A stretch of DNA of 21,532 nucleotides from JARBAU01 sp029237525. Lineage in GTDB: Archaea; Thermoproteota; Nitrososphaeria; Nitrososphaerales; Nitrososphaeraceae. Location of the stretch: the NCBI GenBank assembly GCA_036555705.1, contig DATBKT010000216.1, positions 1 to 21,532 on the forward strand. The letters run 5' to 3'. Shown here one piece after another: positions 6,652-14,772 of this stretch (its first letter is position 1; the number at the start of each line of letters is the position of its first letter). The position numbers and the translations under genes are program-made. Under the pieces are notes generated by a model. That model was given only the letters and a program-made list of their open reading frames with translations, had not been told where the DNA came from and did no database searches.

Positions 6652-7217
6652 TTCAGTTGCACCTTTAAAACACGGGATATGCTGTTATGGTAAATGTCCG
6701 AATTAACATCTTCAAAAATACGACCGACAGCCTGTTTTAGCACATAACCTCGGTCGTTCACATCAAGACGGTACAGTTCACTAATTATCTTGGGAGTTAA
6801 ATCTCTAAGTAGTATGATATAAGGGGGAGCCGGCCTAAATGCTCCAATTTTTAGCATTTTATAAGCCTGATCATAGTACACCCTAGAATCTACTGACTCT
6901 TTATCACTACCCGAACTCGCATTTGTATTTGCCGTTGATTGCTTTACACAAGCCAGACGCTTCTTTAATACATCAATCAGATAATTGATGGACCACAAAT
7001 CATGATCATCACAAATGTTATTTGCAGGACATACTCCAAGATAGGAAGATGTTATTGTTTGATTTGGCCCACCATTCTGTCCGGCCTGATAGTAGGAAAC
7101 ATTGTGAGGAGGAAAAGACTTAATTTTGTCTTCAGTGCATCTATATTCAGTTGTCATTTTCTTTAACCTCTGGTTTAAAGCAAGTGGCACGCGAAGTGTG
7201 TTAGACTGGTCGCTCAA
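6648..7217 (-). CDS. Hypothetical protein of the MCM operon
   Basis: This 189-aa soluble protein of unrecognised family is the third gene of the leftward operon. It overlaps the upstream gene by 17 nt and the MCM start by 4 nt (ATGA), so it is probably made in fixed ratio with the helicase. The middle (about 98-108) is a Ser/Asn/Thr-rich linker. The C-terminal half, RPAPPYIILLRDLTPKIISE and onwards, is predicted helical and could be a small DNA- or protein-binding domain. Size and position recall archaeal GINS subunits, which sit beside MCM genes, but I see no GINS signature. A replication accessory role is only an inference from context. The gene is intact. Confidence 0.65.
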   Translation of the reverse strand: MSDQSNTLRVPLALNQRLKKMTTEYRCTEDKIKSFPPHNVSYYQAGQNGGPNQTITSSYLGVCPANNICDDHDLWSINYLIDVLKKRLACVKQSTANTNASSGSDKESVDSRVYYDQAYKMLKIGAFRPAPPYIILLRDLTPKIISELYRLDVNDRGYVLKQAVGRIFEDVNSDIYHNSISRVLKVQLK

Positions 7218-7443
7218 CCGTCTCTAACACCTTGCTTTGTTTTCCAGAATTATGCCCAGCTTTTAACCGCTTTATCTCGGCTTTTAATTCCAAGATTTTT
7301 TCTTCGTACTTCATGCAGCGGTGCACGTTTTCATCATCGGCCTTTATGAAGGCCTTTTTCCACTTAGCACTTTGTTTTTGATTACGTGCATATTTTGTGC
7401 TGTTACCTTCGGATTGGGCCTTATTGATTTTTAGTGTGTCCAT
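7201..7443 (-). CDS. Small basic coiled-coil protein of the MCM operon
   Basis: This 80-aa protein is in two parts. The N-terminal half is lysine-rich and probably disordered (KYARNQKQSAKWKKAF). The second half contains a predicted coiled coil, EEKILELKAEIKRLKAG at about 47-63. Its ATG overlaps the stop of the AbrB-like gene by one base (TAATG), and its 3' end overlaps the next gene by 17 nt, so it is firmly part of the operon. No family is recognised. It could be a DNA-binding or oligomerisation partner of the replication proteins, which is inference from charge and position only. Confidence 0.65.
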   Translation of the reverse strand: MDTLKINKAQSEGNSTKYARNQKQSAKWKKAFIKADDENVHRCMKYEEKILELKAEIKRLKAGHNSGKQSKVLETVERPV

Positions 7444-7616
7444 TAGGCCTCAACCTTTTCCACCAGTAACCTTCGACCATCTATACTGCATTTCAAAAAA
7501 TCTCCCTTTCCAATTCCCAATCTTACGGCGAATTCCTTAGGCAAAACAAGGGTGAAGCTTCGTTCTCCCTGCAAGCCTTGTACCTTACGTATTTCTATAC
7601 TCTCTACATATTCCAT
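7443..7616 (-). CDS. AbrB/SpoVT-like (MazE-type) transcriptional regulator
   Basis: This 57-aa protein shows the swapped-hairpin AbrB fold: IRKVQGLQGERSFTLVLPKE (9-28), then FAVRLGIGKGDFLKCSIDGR (29-48), then RLLVEKVEA (49-57). The SFTLVLPKEF...LGIGKGD pattern is the family hallmark. Such proteins dimerise and bind operator DNA, typically repressing their own operon or a linked toxin. No MazF-like toxin is present here; the downstream genes are replication-type, so a copy-control or autoregulatory role is more likely. It is the first gene of the leftward operon and its stop overlaps the next start by one base. The ATG at 7616 is needed to include the first strand. Its promoter must lie in the 54-bp divergent region shared with the gene at 7671. 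Confidence 0.75.
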   Translation of the reverse strand: MEYVESIEIRKVQGLQGERSFTLVLPKEFAVRLGIGKGDFLKCSIDGRRLLVEKVEA

Positions 7617-7670
7617 AAGATATATAGTTGGAGAACTTTAATGAGCTATTCTGATTGAGACCTTCCATGC
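7617..7670. promoter_or_regulatory. Divergent promoter region between AbrB-like operon and winged-helix gene
   Basis: Only 54 bp separate the two divergent starts. CTTTAATG (7636-7643) lies about 31 nt before the rightward ATG and 24 nt before the leftward one. TATATAG (7621-7627) lies only 5-11 nt from the leftward start, too close for a leaderless promoter of that gene but possibly an operator or a rightward box A with a leader. Overlapping promoters of this kind suit a regulatory switch, but which element is used cannot be told from sequence. Confidence 0.3.
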
Positions 7671-8666
7671 ATGGATCTTGAAATGAAAAAAATCCCTACT
7701 ATTAGTTCAATTTGCGAGGGTGGAGAGGGGCGTTATACCTACGACGCACTCATGTATCAAGATATTCTCCGATATTCTATCTTGCATAATTACGATTACC
7801 CAGCATTCAAAACTTTTACGGTATATGGACTAACTGGGTATTTGATCGACCATTTTTCACCATTTATTAATGAATTTAAAGAACTCTCCAAGCGCAATAA
7901 AAGCCGTCATAACAAAATATTATCTAAATTGGATGGTGTTAAATCAAAAGTGGACGATTTAGTAAACTTAGGATTAATAGAACAATTTGAACCTAGTCGA
8001 GCATCTAGAGGGTCTACGATTACTAACCGTTATCAGTATACCGAGTCAGGATGCTTAATTGCTTGGATTTTAGAAGGCGCTAAATCAAGAAAAAAACTGC
8101 TAGCTGAAGAACAACTATACAATTTATTAGATATCGACTATGTAGATACTGCTTCCTCACATGATGTCTTTGTCTTGGGATTATATACAAAATATAGGCA
8201 ACGAGGAGTGTTCGGAGAATTTGTCATCGATATTCTAAGAGCAAGACTCAATGATTCAAATGCCAAAATAATGAATATGAAGGAATTATTTTTGAATTTA
8301 GGAGTCCTGCATTTTACGGACAAAGACAAAGCAACTCTTCATTCTGAGTTATGGAGTGAAACAATGAATGAATTGGACGAAGAGATGAAGAAGTATGTTC
8401 TGCAAAATATAAAATTAGAAATAGAACAAGAAATGGAGCGGCAAGTAAAATACATTAGAGGATTCGAAGAATTACGTTATCAACTTAGGAACCAGCCAAA
8501 TATTCTTGCATTGGAAGGAGTCTGCCAGAGTTGTGGTCTTCCTTCTCCCATACAAATAGAAATTATAGAATATTTAGAAAATACGAAGCTCCTACCCAGC
8601 GATCCTATATTGGTCAGATGTCGTATATGTAAAAAGTATGCTTCCATAACCGTACCACAGATTTAA
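7671..8666 (+). CDS. Predicted winged-helix/zinc-knuckle protein, paralog 1
   Basis: This 331-aa soluble protein has a predicted winged-helix-like N-terminal half: the block YTYDALMYQDILRYSILH (22-39), helices FTVYGLTGYLIDHF (49-62), then VKSKVDDLVNLGLIEQF (90-106) and a wing ending YQYTESGCLIAWIL (121-134). The C-terminal half is helical and closes with a zinc knuckle, CQSC (285-288) and CRIC (317-320). I do not recognise a named family. It is clearly homologous along its length to the next gene, 89 bp downstream. Divergent pairing with the AbrB-like operon suggests a DNA-binding regulator, which is inference. ATG at 7671 is the first usable start; ATG at 7683 is an alternative. Confidence 0.75.
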   Translation: MDLEMKKIPTISSICEGGEGRYTYDALMYQDILRYSILHNYDYPAFKTFTVYGLTGYLIDHFSPFINEFKELSKRNKSRHNKILSKLDGVKSKVDDLVNLGLIEQFEPSRASRGSTITNRYQYTESGCLIAWILEGAKSRKKLLAEEQLYNLLDIDYVDTASSHDVFVLGLYTKYRQRGVFGEFVIDILRARLNDSNAKIMNMKELFLNLGVLHFTDKDKATLHSELWSETMNELDEEMKKYVLQNIKLEIEQEMERQVKYIRGFEELRYQLRNQPNILALEGVCQSCGLPSPIQIEIIEYLENTKLLPSDPILVRCRICKKYASITVPQI

Positions 8667-8723
8667 AGTGAAAATTGCCTTTTGATTCAAATATTGATCT
8701 AAAGCAGTAATATCAATTCATTA

Positions 8724-8732
8724 AATTTATTA
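8724..8732 (+). promoter_or_regulatory. Possible box A for paralog 2
   Basis: An AT-rich TTTATTA element lies about 27 nt before the TTG at 8756. This fits a leaderless transcript and supports the TTG, since no ATG is available at the 5' end. Confidence 0.3.
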
Positions 8733-8755
8733 TTACCCTTAGCCACAGATTTTTA

Positions 8756-9772
8756 TTGAAAACTGAGCATATATCGTTTGGCATTGATTGGATTTTTGAA
8801 AAGGGAGATGATGGAACTTTTACTGACGAAGCTCTCCTTTATCAAGACATCATAAAACATGCAATTAAACTTAAAAAATCAGCAAATGAGAAAAACAGTA
8901 ACGAGCTTTCATTCAGTGTGTATGAACTTGCCAAATGGCTAAGGTACAATCATAATAATTATATGGATAGATACAGTAAGAAGCCATTATCTAATGTGCA
9001 GACGGAAATTGAAAGTCTGCAGAAAGGTGTTGGGAGCAGAGTCGATAATCTCATACAACTTGAACTTATAAAATCAATTGGGACGAGACAAAGTACAAGA
9101 GGAAAAGGACCGGTTGCCATATACACCTATACTGAATTTGGATTTTTATTTGCGTGGCTTTTAGAGGACGAAAGTGAGGATAGGGCAACAATCACTTCAG
9201 AAGTGTATGATTTAATTCAATCAATATTTCGGACAGGAAGATACGCGCCGTCTTATTGGATATTCTATTCAGAATTCTTTAAGATGTGTAGAAAATGTGG
9301 AAGGTTTCAGGACATAGTTGATCTAATTAGAAATACGCTGACATCTAACGATCTGGCTGTAACTACGATCGTAGAATTTATCCATCAAATTCAACGACTT
9401 GATTTCAAGGATCCTACTCAGACAATTTTCTTCAGCGTTTTATTATGGGATCAAATATTCAACAGGTTGGATCCTCAAATCAAGAGTCTGGTTATGTACA
9501 CAATGAAAGTGGAAATAGAAAGAAGAATGGATCTGCAAGTAAAAAATGGCAAGAATTATGAGAAACTACGTTTTAAGATTAGAGATGACCCTGAAATGAT
9601 TGCTATCGAAGGTTACTGTTCAAAATGTATGTATTACATTCCTGGGGCGGTAGATGTTTTAGAATACAAGATGGAAATGATATCTGCGAATACGATAAAC
9701 CAACCAGTATTGTTTATTAGATGTCCAAATTGTAAAAGTGATAAGTCATTTCGAATACCAATACTTAACTGA
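8756..9772 (+). CDS. Predicted winged-helix/zinc-knuckle protein, paralog 2
   Basis: This 338-aa protein begins at TTG. It shares the full architecture of its upstream neighbour: FTDEALLYQDIIKHAIKL (22-39), FSVYELAKWLRYNH (53-66), VGSRVDNLIQLELIK (92-106), IYTYTEFGFLFAWLLED (122-138), and a C-terminal knuckle with CSKC (288-291) and CPNC (323-326). Sequence identity looks moderate, so the duplication is old or the genes arrived separately. An extra CRKC pair at 178-181 has no match in paralog 1. Both genes probably encode DNA-binding proteins, with the N-terminal module as winged helix and the knuckle for structure or partner binding. A separate box A suggests it can be transcribed independently. 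Confidence 0.75.
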   Translation: MKTEHISFGIDWIFEKGDDGTFTDEALLYQDIIKHAIKLKKSANEKNSNELSFSVYELAKWLRYNHNNYMDRYSKKPLSNVQTEIESLQKGVGSRVDNLIQLELIKSIGTRQSTRGKGPVAIYTYTEFGFLFAWLLEDESEDRATITSEVYDLIQSIFRTGRYAPSYWIFYSEFFKMCRKCGRFQDIVDLIRNTLTSNDLAVTTIVEFIHQIQRLDFKDPTQTIFFSVLLWDQIFNRLDPQIKSLVMYTMKVEIERRMDLQVKNGKNYEKLRFKIRDDPEMIAIEGYCSKCMYYIPGAVDVLEYKMEMISANTINQPVLFIRCPNCKSDKSFRIPILN

Positions 9773-10192
9773 AATGTACATAAGTTCCCTTTCAAGTTAT
9801 ATCAATTATAAGTTTTAGTATTTCTATATTACAATAAATGAACTAAAATCATCAAGCATTTGCGACTTATATAACTAGGCGATCAGATTGCGATTCACAT
9901 TTTTAGTGCTTACGAATTCTCAATGTTTAGTTTAATTATTATGTCCAATTATAGTATCTATAATCGACGAATTGTGGTTTGTGCTAGCCGATCACGGCTA
10001 CATTCTTAGTGTATAAAGCAGCTTGAATTAGACTACCATAAGCTTGCCATAGACGTGTATTTTTAGTGTTTAATGCATTATCAATAGTCTTATTTATGAA
10101 AATTAAAATCCGGTAGTTAGAATTATTTAATATATGCTCAGATTAAATCATTTTTGTTTGACATTGCAAATTTGACAAATGAGACGAACCGA
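9773..10192. other. Non-coding interval with hairpin and a thrice-repeated motif
   Basis: No gene is supported here. A perfect hairpin, TAGCCG-ATCA-CGGCTA, sits at 9985-10000. A motif of form ATTYTTAGTG occurs three times on the plus strand, at 9899-9908, 10002-10011 and 10059-10068. The interval separates the accessory region from housekeeping genes and could hold a small RNA or binding sites, but nothing is diagnostic. Confidence 0.35.
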
Positions 10193-11350
10193 CTATACAT
10201 ATTCTAACAATGACTTCTGTTTAATAGATTTTTTTTTCTCCATTCGTATCAAGTTTGAAACCCTCAATCCAATTTTTCTAACTGGTGTAGCAGAGATAGA
10301 TGTCTCTGATTCATCAATCAGCGAACATTTATCTAAAAGATATTGCACAATAGATGAAATGGACTCTTGTTTATTCTGGTAACTTGTATATGATCTCTCC
10401 CTGGTTATAACCGTAAAATTAACATTAACTAATTTTATACCAATAGTTTTAAATTCATATCCATTTTCATTTACCTTTTCATATAACTCACTGATCAAGC
10501 TAGTCAGACCTTTAAGAATCAGTTGTTTATTATTGGTGAATTTCTCAAGAGTGTACTCGTTGCTAAACGAAAGATAATCCTCTCGAGGTACTACAGGATC
10601 GCGGTCTTGACCAGTTGCGACCTGCCACAGCCATATACCTTTTTTCCCTAATCTATCCATAAGTTCTTGAACATCATGCTTGGCTAATTGTCCTATCGAC
10701 TCTATGCCCATCTCAGCCTTCAGGATTTCTTCTGTCTTGGCTCCAACACCTGGTATTCTTTCCACTTCCAAAGGTTTGAGAAATATTTGTAAATTATCAG
10801 GAGAAACAATAGTAAGTCCATCAGGTTTTTGATAGTCTGATGCAATCTTTGCAGCTGATTTCGTAGATGCTACTCCAATTGAGCAGAGAAGATTGCACTG
10901 TTCCTTAATTGCCTTCTTCATGAGTAGTGCGTGTTGCTCAATAGTTAAGCCAAACGTGGAAACTTTATTAGTACAGTCAAGATATGCTTCGTCTATACTG
11001 GCTTGTTCCAAAGTATCAGAATAGGTCTCTAAAAGAGCAATCACCTTTTCTGAAATTTGTTTGTAATATGTCAGATCAACTGGCATTAAAATCAGATTAG
11101 GACACAATTTCAGAGCCTTGGAAAGAGGCATTGCGGATCTAATGCCAAGCTTCTTAGCTTCGTACGAGCATGATGCCACTACTCCCTTTGTGATAATAGA
11201 ATTTCGTTTGTCGGTCATAATTACGGCATGTGTTTTTCCTTTTAGTAACGGATCGCGTAACTCCTCACAGGACGGATAAAAGGAATTCAAATCTATATGA
11301 AATATGATATTTCCTAACCATTGACGGTTTTGGTGAAGTATATTAGGCAA
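10193..11350 (-). CDS. dinB: DNA polymerase IV, Y family (translesion synthesis)
   Basis: This 385-aa enzyme copies damaged DNA, exchanging with the replicative polymerase on PCNA. The palm carries FHIDLNSFYPSCEE (18-30), with metal ligand D20 and steric-gate position Y25, and SIDEAYLD (118-125), with D120 and E121. SYEAKKLGIRSAMPLSKA (62-79) is the typical fingers motif. CSIGVASTKSAAKIASD is the late palm block, IPGVGAKT the helix-hairpin-helix, and the little-finger domain follows. The last residues, QKSLLEYV, fit a PCNA-interacting box (Q-x-x-L-x-x-aromatic). Position 22, often Asp, is Asn here. The start is a TTG at 11350; no ATG or GTG lies closer to the first strand. The gene is alone and intact, with length close to Sulfolobus Dpo4-type enzymes. 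Confidence 0.95.
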   Translation of the reverse strand: MPNILHQNRQWLGNIIFHIDLNSFYPSCEELRDPLLKGKTHAVIMTDKRNSIITKGVVASCSYEAKKLGIRSAMPLSKALKLCPNLILMPVDLTYYKQISEKVIALLETYSDTLEQASIDEAYLDCTNKVSTFGLTIEQHALLMKKAIKEQCNLLCSIGVASTKSAAKIASDYQKPDGLTIVSPDNLQIFLKPLEVERIPGVGAKTEEILKAEMGIESIGQLAKHDVQELMDRLGKKGIWLWQVATGQDRDPVVPREDYLSFSNEYTLEKFTNNKQLILKGLTSLISELYEKVNENGYEFKTIGIKLVNVNFTVITRERSYTSYQNKQESISSIVQYLLDKCSLIDESETSISATPVRKIGLRVSNLIRMEKKKSIKQKSLLEYV

Positions 11351-11514
11351 TTATAATGGCTATGTTATAATACTTGAGCAATGTACTTTATTATGTAGTA
11401 AAGTTCGCGTGACTTGTAAGAAAATTGTACTGTTGCATTTCAATCCTTTATCTAAAAGATTACAGTGCGATTATGTAATGACTTGTATTTGTTCATTGGA
11501 TATATTCAATATCT

Positions 11515-12867
11515 TTAGCACTTTTCTGCAAAAGTTCGATATATTGACAATGCATCAGCTTCATCAGTGGCGCCAACGATTGTTGCTGCACCGCTTGTTA
11601 AGAAGCTAATCGATGTCTTGCCATTAACAGCAGTTATTCCCAGGTTACCTTTAGTTTTGACCGTATATCCTAGTGAATCAGCAGTTTCTACAATGTTATT
11701 CAAATTTAGTGATAAGAAAGGTTCTGACGGAGTTAATGTATAAGTTCTCTTGCCTCTGTCTCTGCCACATAATTCTTCAACGATAAGATGATCGTGAGAT
11801 ATTGTGATCTTTTCCGGCACTTTTGTGTTGAATGAACCACATGAGGGACACTCCTTTTGTCGAGACATCTGTATTTTTTCAAATGATAGATCGTTTAAAT
11901 CGATATACAACAGCTTGTTAATAAGCGATGGTTGTTGGTGTGTAATGATCTTTATAGCTTCAGATACTTGTATAGCACCCACCATATATAGTATAGATGG
12001 GTGCACTCCTTCGGTACTACACGTAGGCATATTATCTTCAGACAACGCAGGAAATATGCATCGTAAACATGCAGATCTTTTTGGTAATATAGTGCAAACC
12101 GAGCCAACAGTGCCCAAAGCACCTGCATAAATAAATGGTACATCGTGTTTTATACATGCATCATTAAGTGCATATCTGGCATCTACGCTGTCGAGTGCAT
12201 CTATTACTATATCTGAACCTTTGATAATCCTATCTGCAGTATATTTGGTTATAGATACCGGCATAGCTTCAATATTAGTTGCAGAATTTATTTTTCTTAA
12301 TCGTTCAACTGCAGCTTCAACCTTGACTTTACCAAGATCGTCTTCGGTGTACAGATGTTGGCGATGCAAGTTAGAGATCTCTACAACATCTCTGTCTACC
12401 AATTTTAGGGTTCCAACTCCCATTGCAGCCAGTTGAGTGACAACTGGATTTCCAATACCTCCAACTCCTACGACACAAATTTTGGCACTTCTTAACGATT
12501 CCATCCCATTGAATCCAATTTCATCCAGCATTATCTGTCGAGAATATCTTTGGATATCTTCATTCGTAAATTCTGTACCTCCAGCTACTGCTGGTAATAT
12601 GAATACTGAATCGCCATCTTTTAGAATAGTTGACAATCCATCAGTGCTAAAACGAATATTTTTTCCATTTAGATATATGTTGATTAGGGCTCTTGGTTTG
12701 CTGTCGATATCAAAGACTCTTCTTTTGAATTCCTCTCCCATTTCAGAAGTAATTTTAGTAAAGGCATCACTTAAATCGTTTGCATCAAGAGAAATTTTTC
12801 TCTCTCCGTTACTCTTATTTAGAACCGAAGGAATTACGAATTCTACCTTAGCCATTTTGCTCTTCAT
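11515..12867 (-). CDS. Ubiquitin-like (MoaD/ThiS/CysO-type) - E1-like adenylyltransferase (MoeB/ThiF) fusion
   Basis: This 450-aa protein fuses two partners that usually act as separate chains. Residues 1-97 form a MoaD/ThiS-like beta-grasp domain ending in the di-glycine PAVAGG (92-97). From about 100 an E1-like enzyme follows: VGVGGIGN (133-140) for ATP, D158, NLHRQ with R169, zinc ligands C267/C270 and C340/C343, and C283 in MPTCSTEG as candidate catalytic or persulfide-accepting cysteine. A C-terminal domain of about 80 residues (371-450) is not a rhodanese and is unassigned. The expected role is adenylation and sulfur transfer to carrier C-termini. For its own GG to act, cleavage after G97 would be needed. 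It lies 20 nt behind thrC on the same strand. ATG at 12855 is an alternative start. Confidence 0.88.
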   Translation of the reverse strand: MKSKMAKVEFVIPSVLNKSNGERKISLDANDLSDAFTKITSEMGEEFKRRVFDIDSKPRALINIYLNGKNIRFSTDGLSTILKDGDSVFILPAVAGGTEFTNEDIQRYSRQIMLDEIGFNGMESLRSAKICVVGVGGIGNPVVTQLAAMGVGTLKLVDRDVVEISNLHRQHLYTEDDLGKVKVEAAVERLRKINSATNIEAMPVSITKYTADRIIKGSDIVIDALDSVDARYALNDACIKHDVPFIYAGALGTVGSVCTILPKRSACLRCIFPALSEDNMPTCSTEGVHPSILYMVGAIQVSEAIKIITHQQPSLINKLLYIDLNDLSFEKIQMSRQKECPSCGSFNTKVPEKITISHDHLIVEELCGRDRGKRTYTLTPSEPFLSLNLNNIVETADSLGYTVKTKGNLGITAVNGKTSISFLTSGAATIVGATDEADALSIYRTFAEKC

Positions 12868-12887
12868 TACCTCTGCTCATATATATG

Positions 12888-14114
12888 TCATGTAATCATT
12901 GCAGAAACTAGTCGTACATCTGGCTTCACAGCATTAAGTTTCGGAAGCACATCTACAATAGCTTCAGTAGCCTTTAGCCCATTTCCTGTGATATAACAAA
13001 CTACATTTTCGTCTTTGTCGATTTTACCTTCTTCTACCATTTTTCGAAGTACTGCTATAGATACACCACCAGCCGGTTCAGTGAAGATGCCTTCTGTCTT
13101 GGCAAGCATCATTATTCCATCTACGATTTCCTCGTCAGTTGCTTCCTCTGCACTTCCTTTATATTGCTGCAATCTTTTTAAAACATATCGTCCATCTCCA
13201 GGATCCCCTATGGCAAGACTTTTCGCAATTGTTTCAGGTTTTTCGATTGGAATAACTTCATCACTTCTTCTTTTAAAAGCATCTACAATTGGAGAACAGC
13301 CATGAGGCTGCGCCGCAGTAATTTTTAATCTTGATATATCATCTAACAATCCAATGTCATATAACTCTTCGAATCCTTTACAAATAGCATTCAACATAGC
13401 TCCACTCCCTACGGGAATTATCAGGTTATCTGGAACTTTCCAATTCAGCTGTTCAGCTACCTCATAAGCAAGTGTTTTTGAACCCTCTACGTAGAACGGT
13501 CGCATATTTATATTAACGATACCAATTCCTTTGGCGTCGCCAACTACAGATGCTACTCTATTAGCATCATCATAAGTCCCATCAACGGCTACGAACTCTG
13601 CACCATATGATAAAGCTTGTGAAATCTTTACTTTTTCGATATCAGAAGGTGCAAAAATATAACATGGTAATCGCGCCTTTGCAGCATGTGCAGCAGTCGC
13701 AGAAGCCAGGTTTCCGGTCGATGCACAACCTACTGCTCTCAGTTTAATTTCCTTTGCTCTTGAAACAGCAATGCCTGCTGGCCTATCCTTAAATGAAAAA
13801 GTTGGGTTTACAGAGTCGTTCTTGATAAATAGATTTCTTAACCCTCCTAATGTCGTACCTATTCTGTCTGCATGTTGTAACGGCGTAAAACCAGCATCTA
13901 GATTTACAATATTATTATGGTCCGCAATCGGTAGTAACTCAAAATATCGCCAATAGTTCTTTGTCTGTCTGGAGGCGAAAGTCGATTTATTTAGTGAAGT
14001 TGGTAGATTGTAAATTACGTCCAACGGACCAAAACATTCTTCACATATATACCGAAATTGAGCTTCATATTCTTTATTGCATTCTCTACACTTTAGACAT
14101 CTTATAATACCCAT
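12888..14114 (-). CDS. thrC: Threonine synthase (PLP, fold type II)
   Basis: This 408-aa enzyme converts O-phosphohomoserine to threonine. A zinc-ribbon start, CLKCREC...CEEC (C6, C9, C12, C24, C27), is typical of archaeal and plant-like threonine synthases. PTFSFKDRPAG contains the PLP lysine K109, ASTGNLASATAAHAAKA (131-147) is the substrate/PLP loop, and VGSGAMLNAI holds the PLP phosphate. Length agrees with the family. The downstream UBL-E1 fusion starts 20 nt after the stop, so they are probably co-transcribed. Fold-type II homologs also include cysteine and cysteate synthases, and in mycobacteria the related CysM works with a MoaD-like carrier. A side role in sulfur assimilation is conceivable but not shown by the residues. 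Confidence 0.92.
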   Translation of the reverse strand: MGIIRCLKCRECNKEYEAQFRYICEECFGPLDVIYNLPTSLNKSTFASRQTKNYWRYFELLPIADHNNIVNLDAGFTPLQHADRIGTTLGGLRNLFIKNDSVNPTFSFKDRPAGIAVSRAKEIKLRAVGCASTGNLASATAAHAAKARLPCYIFAPSDIEKVKISQALSYGAEFVAVDGTYDDANRVASVVGDAKGIGIVNINMRPFYVEGSKTLAYEVAEQLNWKVPDNLIIPVGSGAMLNAICKGFEELYDIGLLDDISRLKITAAQPHGCSPIVDAFKRRSDEVIPIEKPETIAKSLAIGDPGDGRYVLKRLQQYKGSAEEATDEEIVDGIMMLAKTEGIFTEPAGGVSIAVLRKMVEEGKIDKDENVVCYITGNGLKATEAIVDVLPKLNAVKPDVRLVSAMIT

Positions 14115-14264
14115 ATTTGTGACTGTCCATCCTTCATATATTGATATAAATAAGCCTCTCTAAGATATAATTTAGTATTACTAAACATAAATGCAAATTT
14201 AGCGGAATTATATTATGATTCGATCAGTGTCATCATCTCGAGATTATGCGATTTGCGTACTCAA

Positions 14265-14618
14265 CTACATATTATCATTTTTTATTCGATAATGAAAACA
14301 AGTACGATTTCCAGTATGACACATAGGGGTCTTGGAATCGACTATGTACAACAAAGCGTCATAATCGCAATCCAACATAATATCTTCTACAGGCTGGACA
14401 TTACCAGATTCTTCACCCTTCATCCATAATTTATTGCGCGACGTGCTCCAAAACCAAGCACTTCCTGTCCTAATAGTATTTTCTAGTGCTTCTCTGTTTG
14501 CGTAAGCAAGGTTTAAAATATCTTTCGTATTTTTGTCTTGTACAACTACGGGCAAGAGTCCATTCCTTTTTGCAAAGTCAATCTCATTCAATGATTTGCT
14601 CATGTTAGATCCAATCAT
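14265..14618 (-). CDS. hisI: Phosphoribosyl-AMP cyclohydrolase
   Basis: HisI opens the adenine ring of phosphoribosyl-AMP in the third step of histidine synthesis, using zinc and magnesium. With this start it has 117 residues, a normal single-domain length with no HisE fusion. Diagnostic blocks are AYANREALENTIRTGSAWFW, STSRNKLWMKGEESGN, the metal-binding DCDYDALLYIV, and CHTGNRTCFHYR with the zinc cysteines. I chose ATG at 14618 because TTTATTTT (about 14641-14648) lies 27-28 nt upstream, as for a leaderless transcript. ATG 14603 and TTG 14642 are alternatives. No other his gene is present in the window, so the pathway is scattered in this genome. Confidence 0.93.
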   Translation of the reverse strand: MIGSNMSKSLNEIDFAKRNGLLPVVVQDKNTKDILNLAYANREALENTIRTGSAWFWSTSRNKLWMKGEESGNVQPVEDIMLDCDYDALLYIVDSKTPMCHTGNRTCFHYRIKNDNM

Positions 14619-14640
14619 AAAGGGACTTGAACCAAGGCAC

Positions 14641-14650
14641 AAAATAAATC
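14641..14650 (-). promoter_or_regulatory. Box A of hisI
   Basis: On the minus strand the sequence reads GATTTATTTT, centred 27-28 nt before the ATG at 14618. This spacing favours that start over 14603 and 14642. Confidence 0.4.
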
Positions 14651-14743
14651 AATTGCTTCTTAAATGAAATCCTTTATGTTATGAATACGATAGCAAAATC
14701 TCCAAAGCCTACATTACGCCTAAGTCGCTTCTAAGTAAAAAGG

Positions 14744-14752
14744 TATTTAAAT
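14744..14752 (+). promoter_or_regulatory. Box A of the dodecin gene
   Basis: TATTTAAAT is centred 25 nt upstream of the dodecin ATG at 14773, fitting a leaderless or near-leaderless transcript. Confidence 0.5.
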
Positions 14753-14772
14753 GATATAACTTTTTCTCAGAT

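Noticed and set aside
7617..7630. TATATAT as leaderless promoter of the AbrB-like gene
   Set aside because: It lies only 5-11 nt from the ATG, too close for a box A serving that start.
11804..12130. 108-codon plus-strand frame inside the UBL-E1 gene
   Set aside because: It is a shadow of the E1-like domain on the minus strand, with no independent signals.
14610..14640. T-arm-like GGTTCAAGTCC on the minus strand ahead of hisI
   Set aside because: The flanking bases do not form a 5-bp T stem, and there is no D-arm, anticodon arm or acceptor stem nearby. It is probably chance within the hisI leader.
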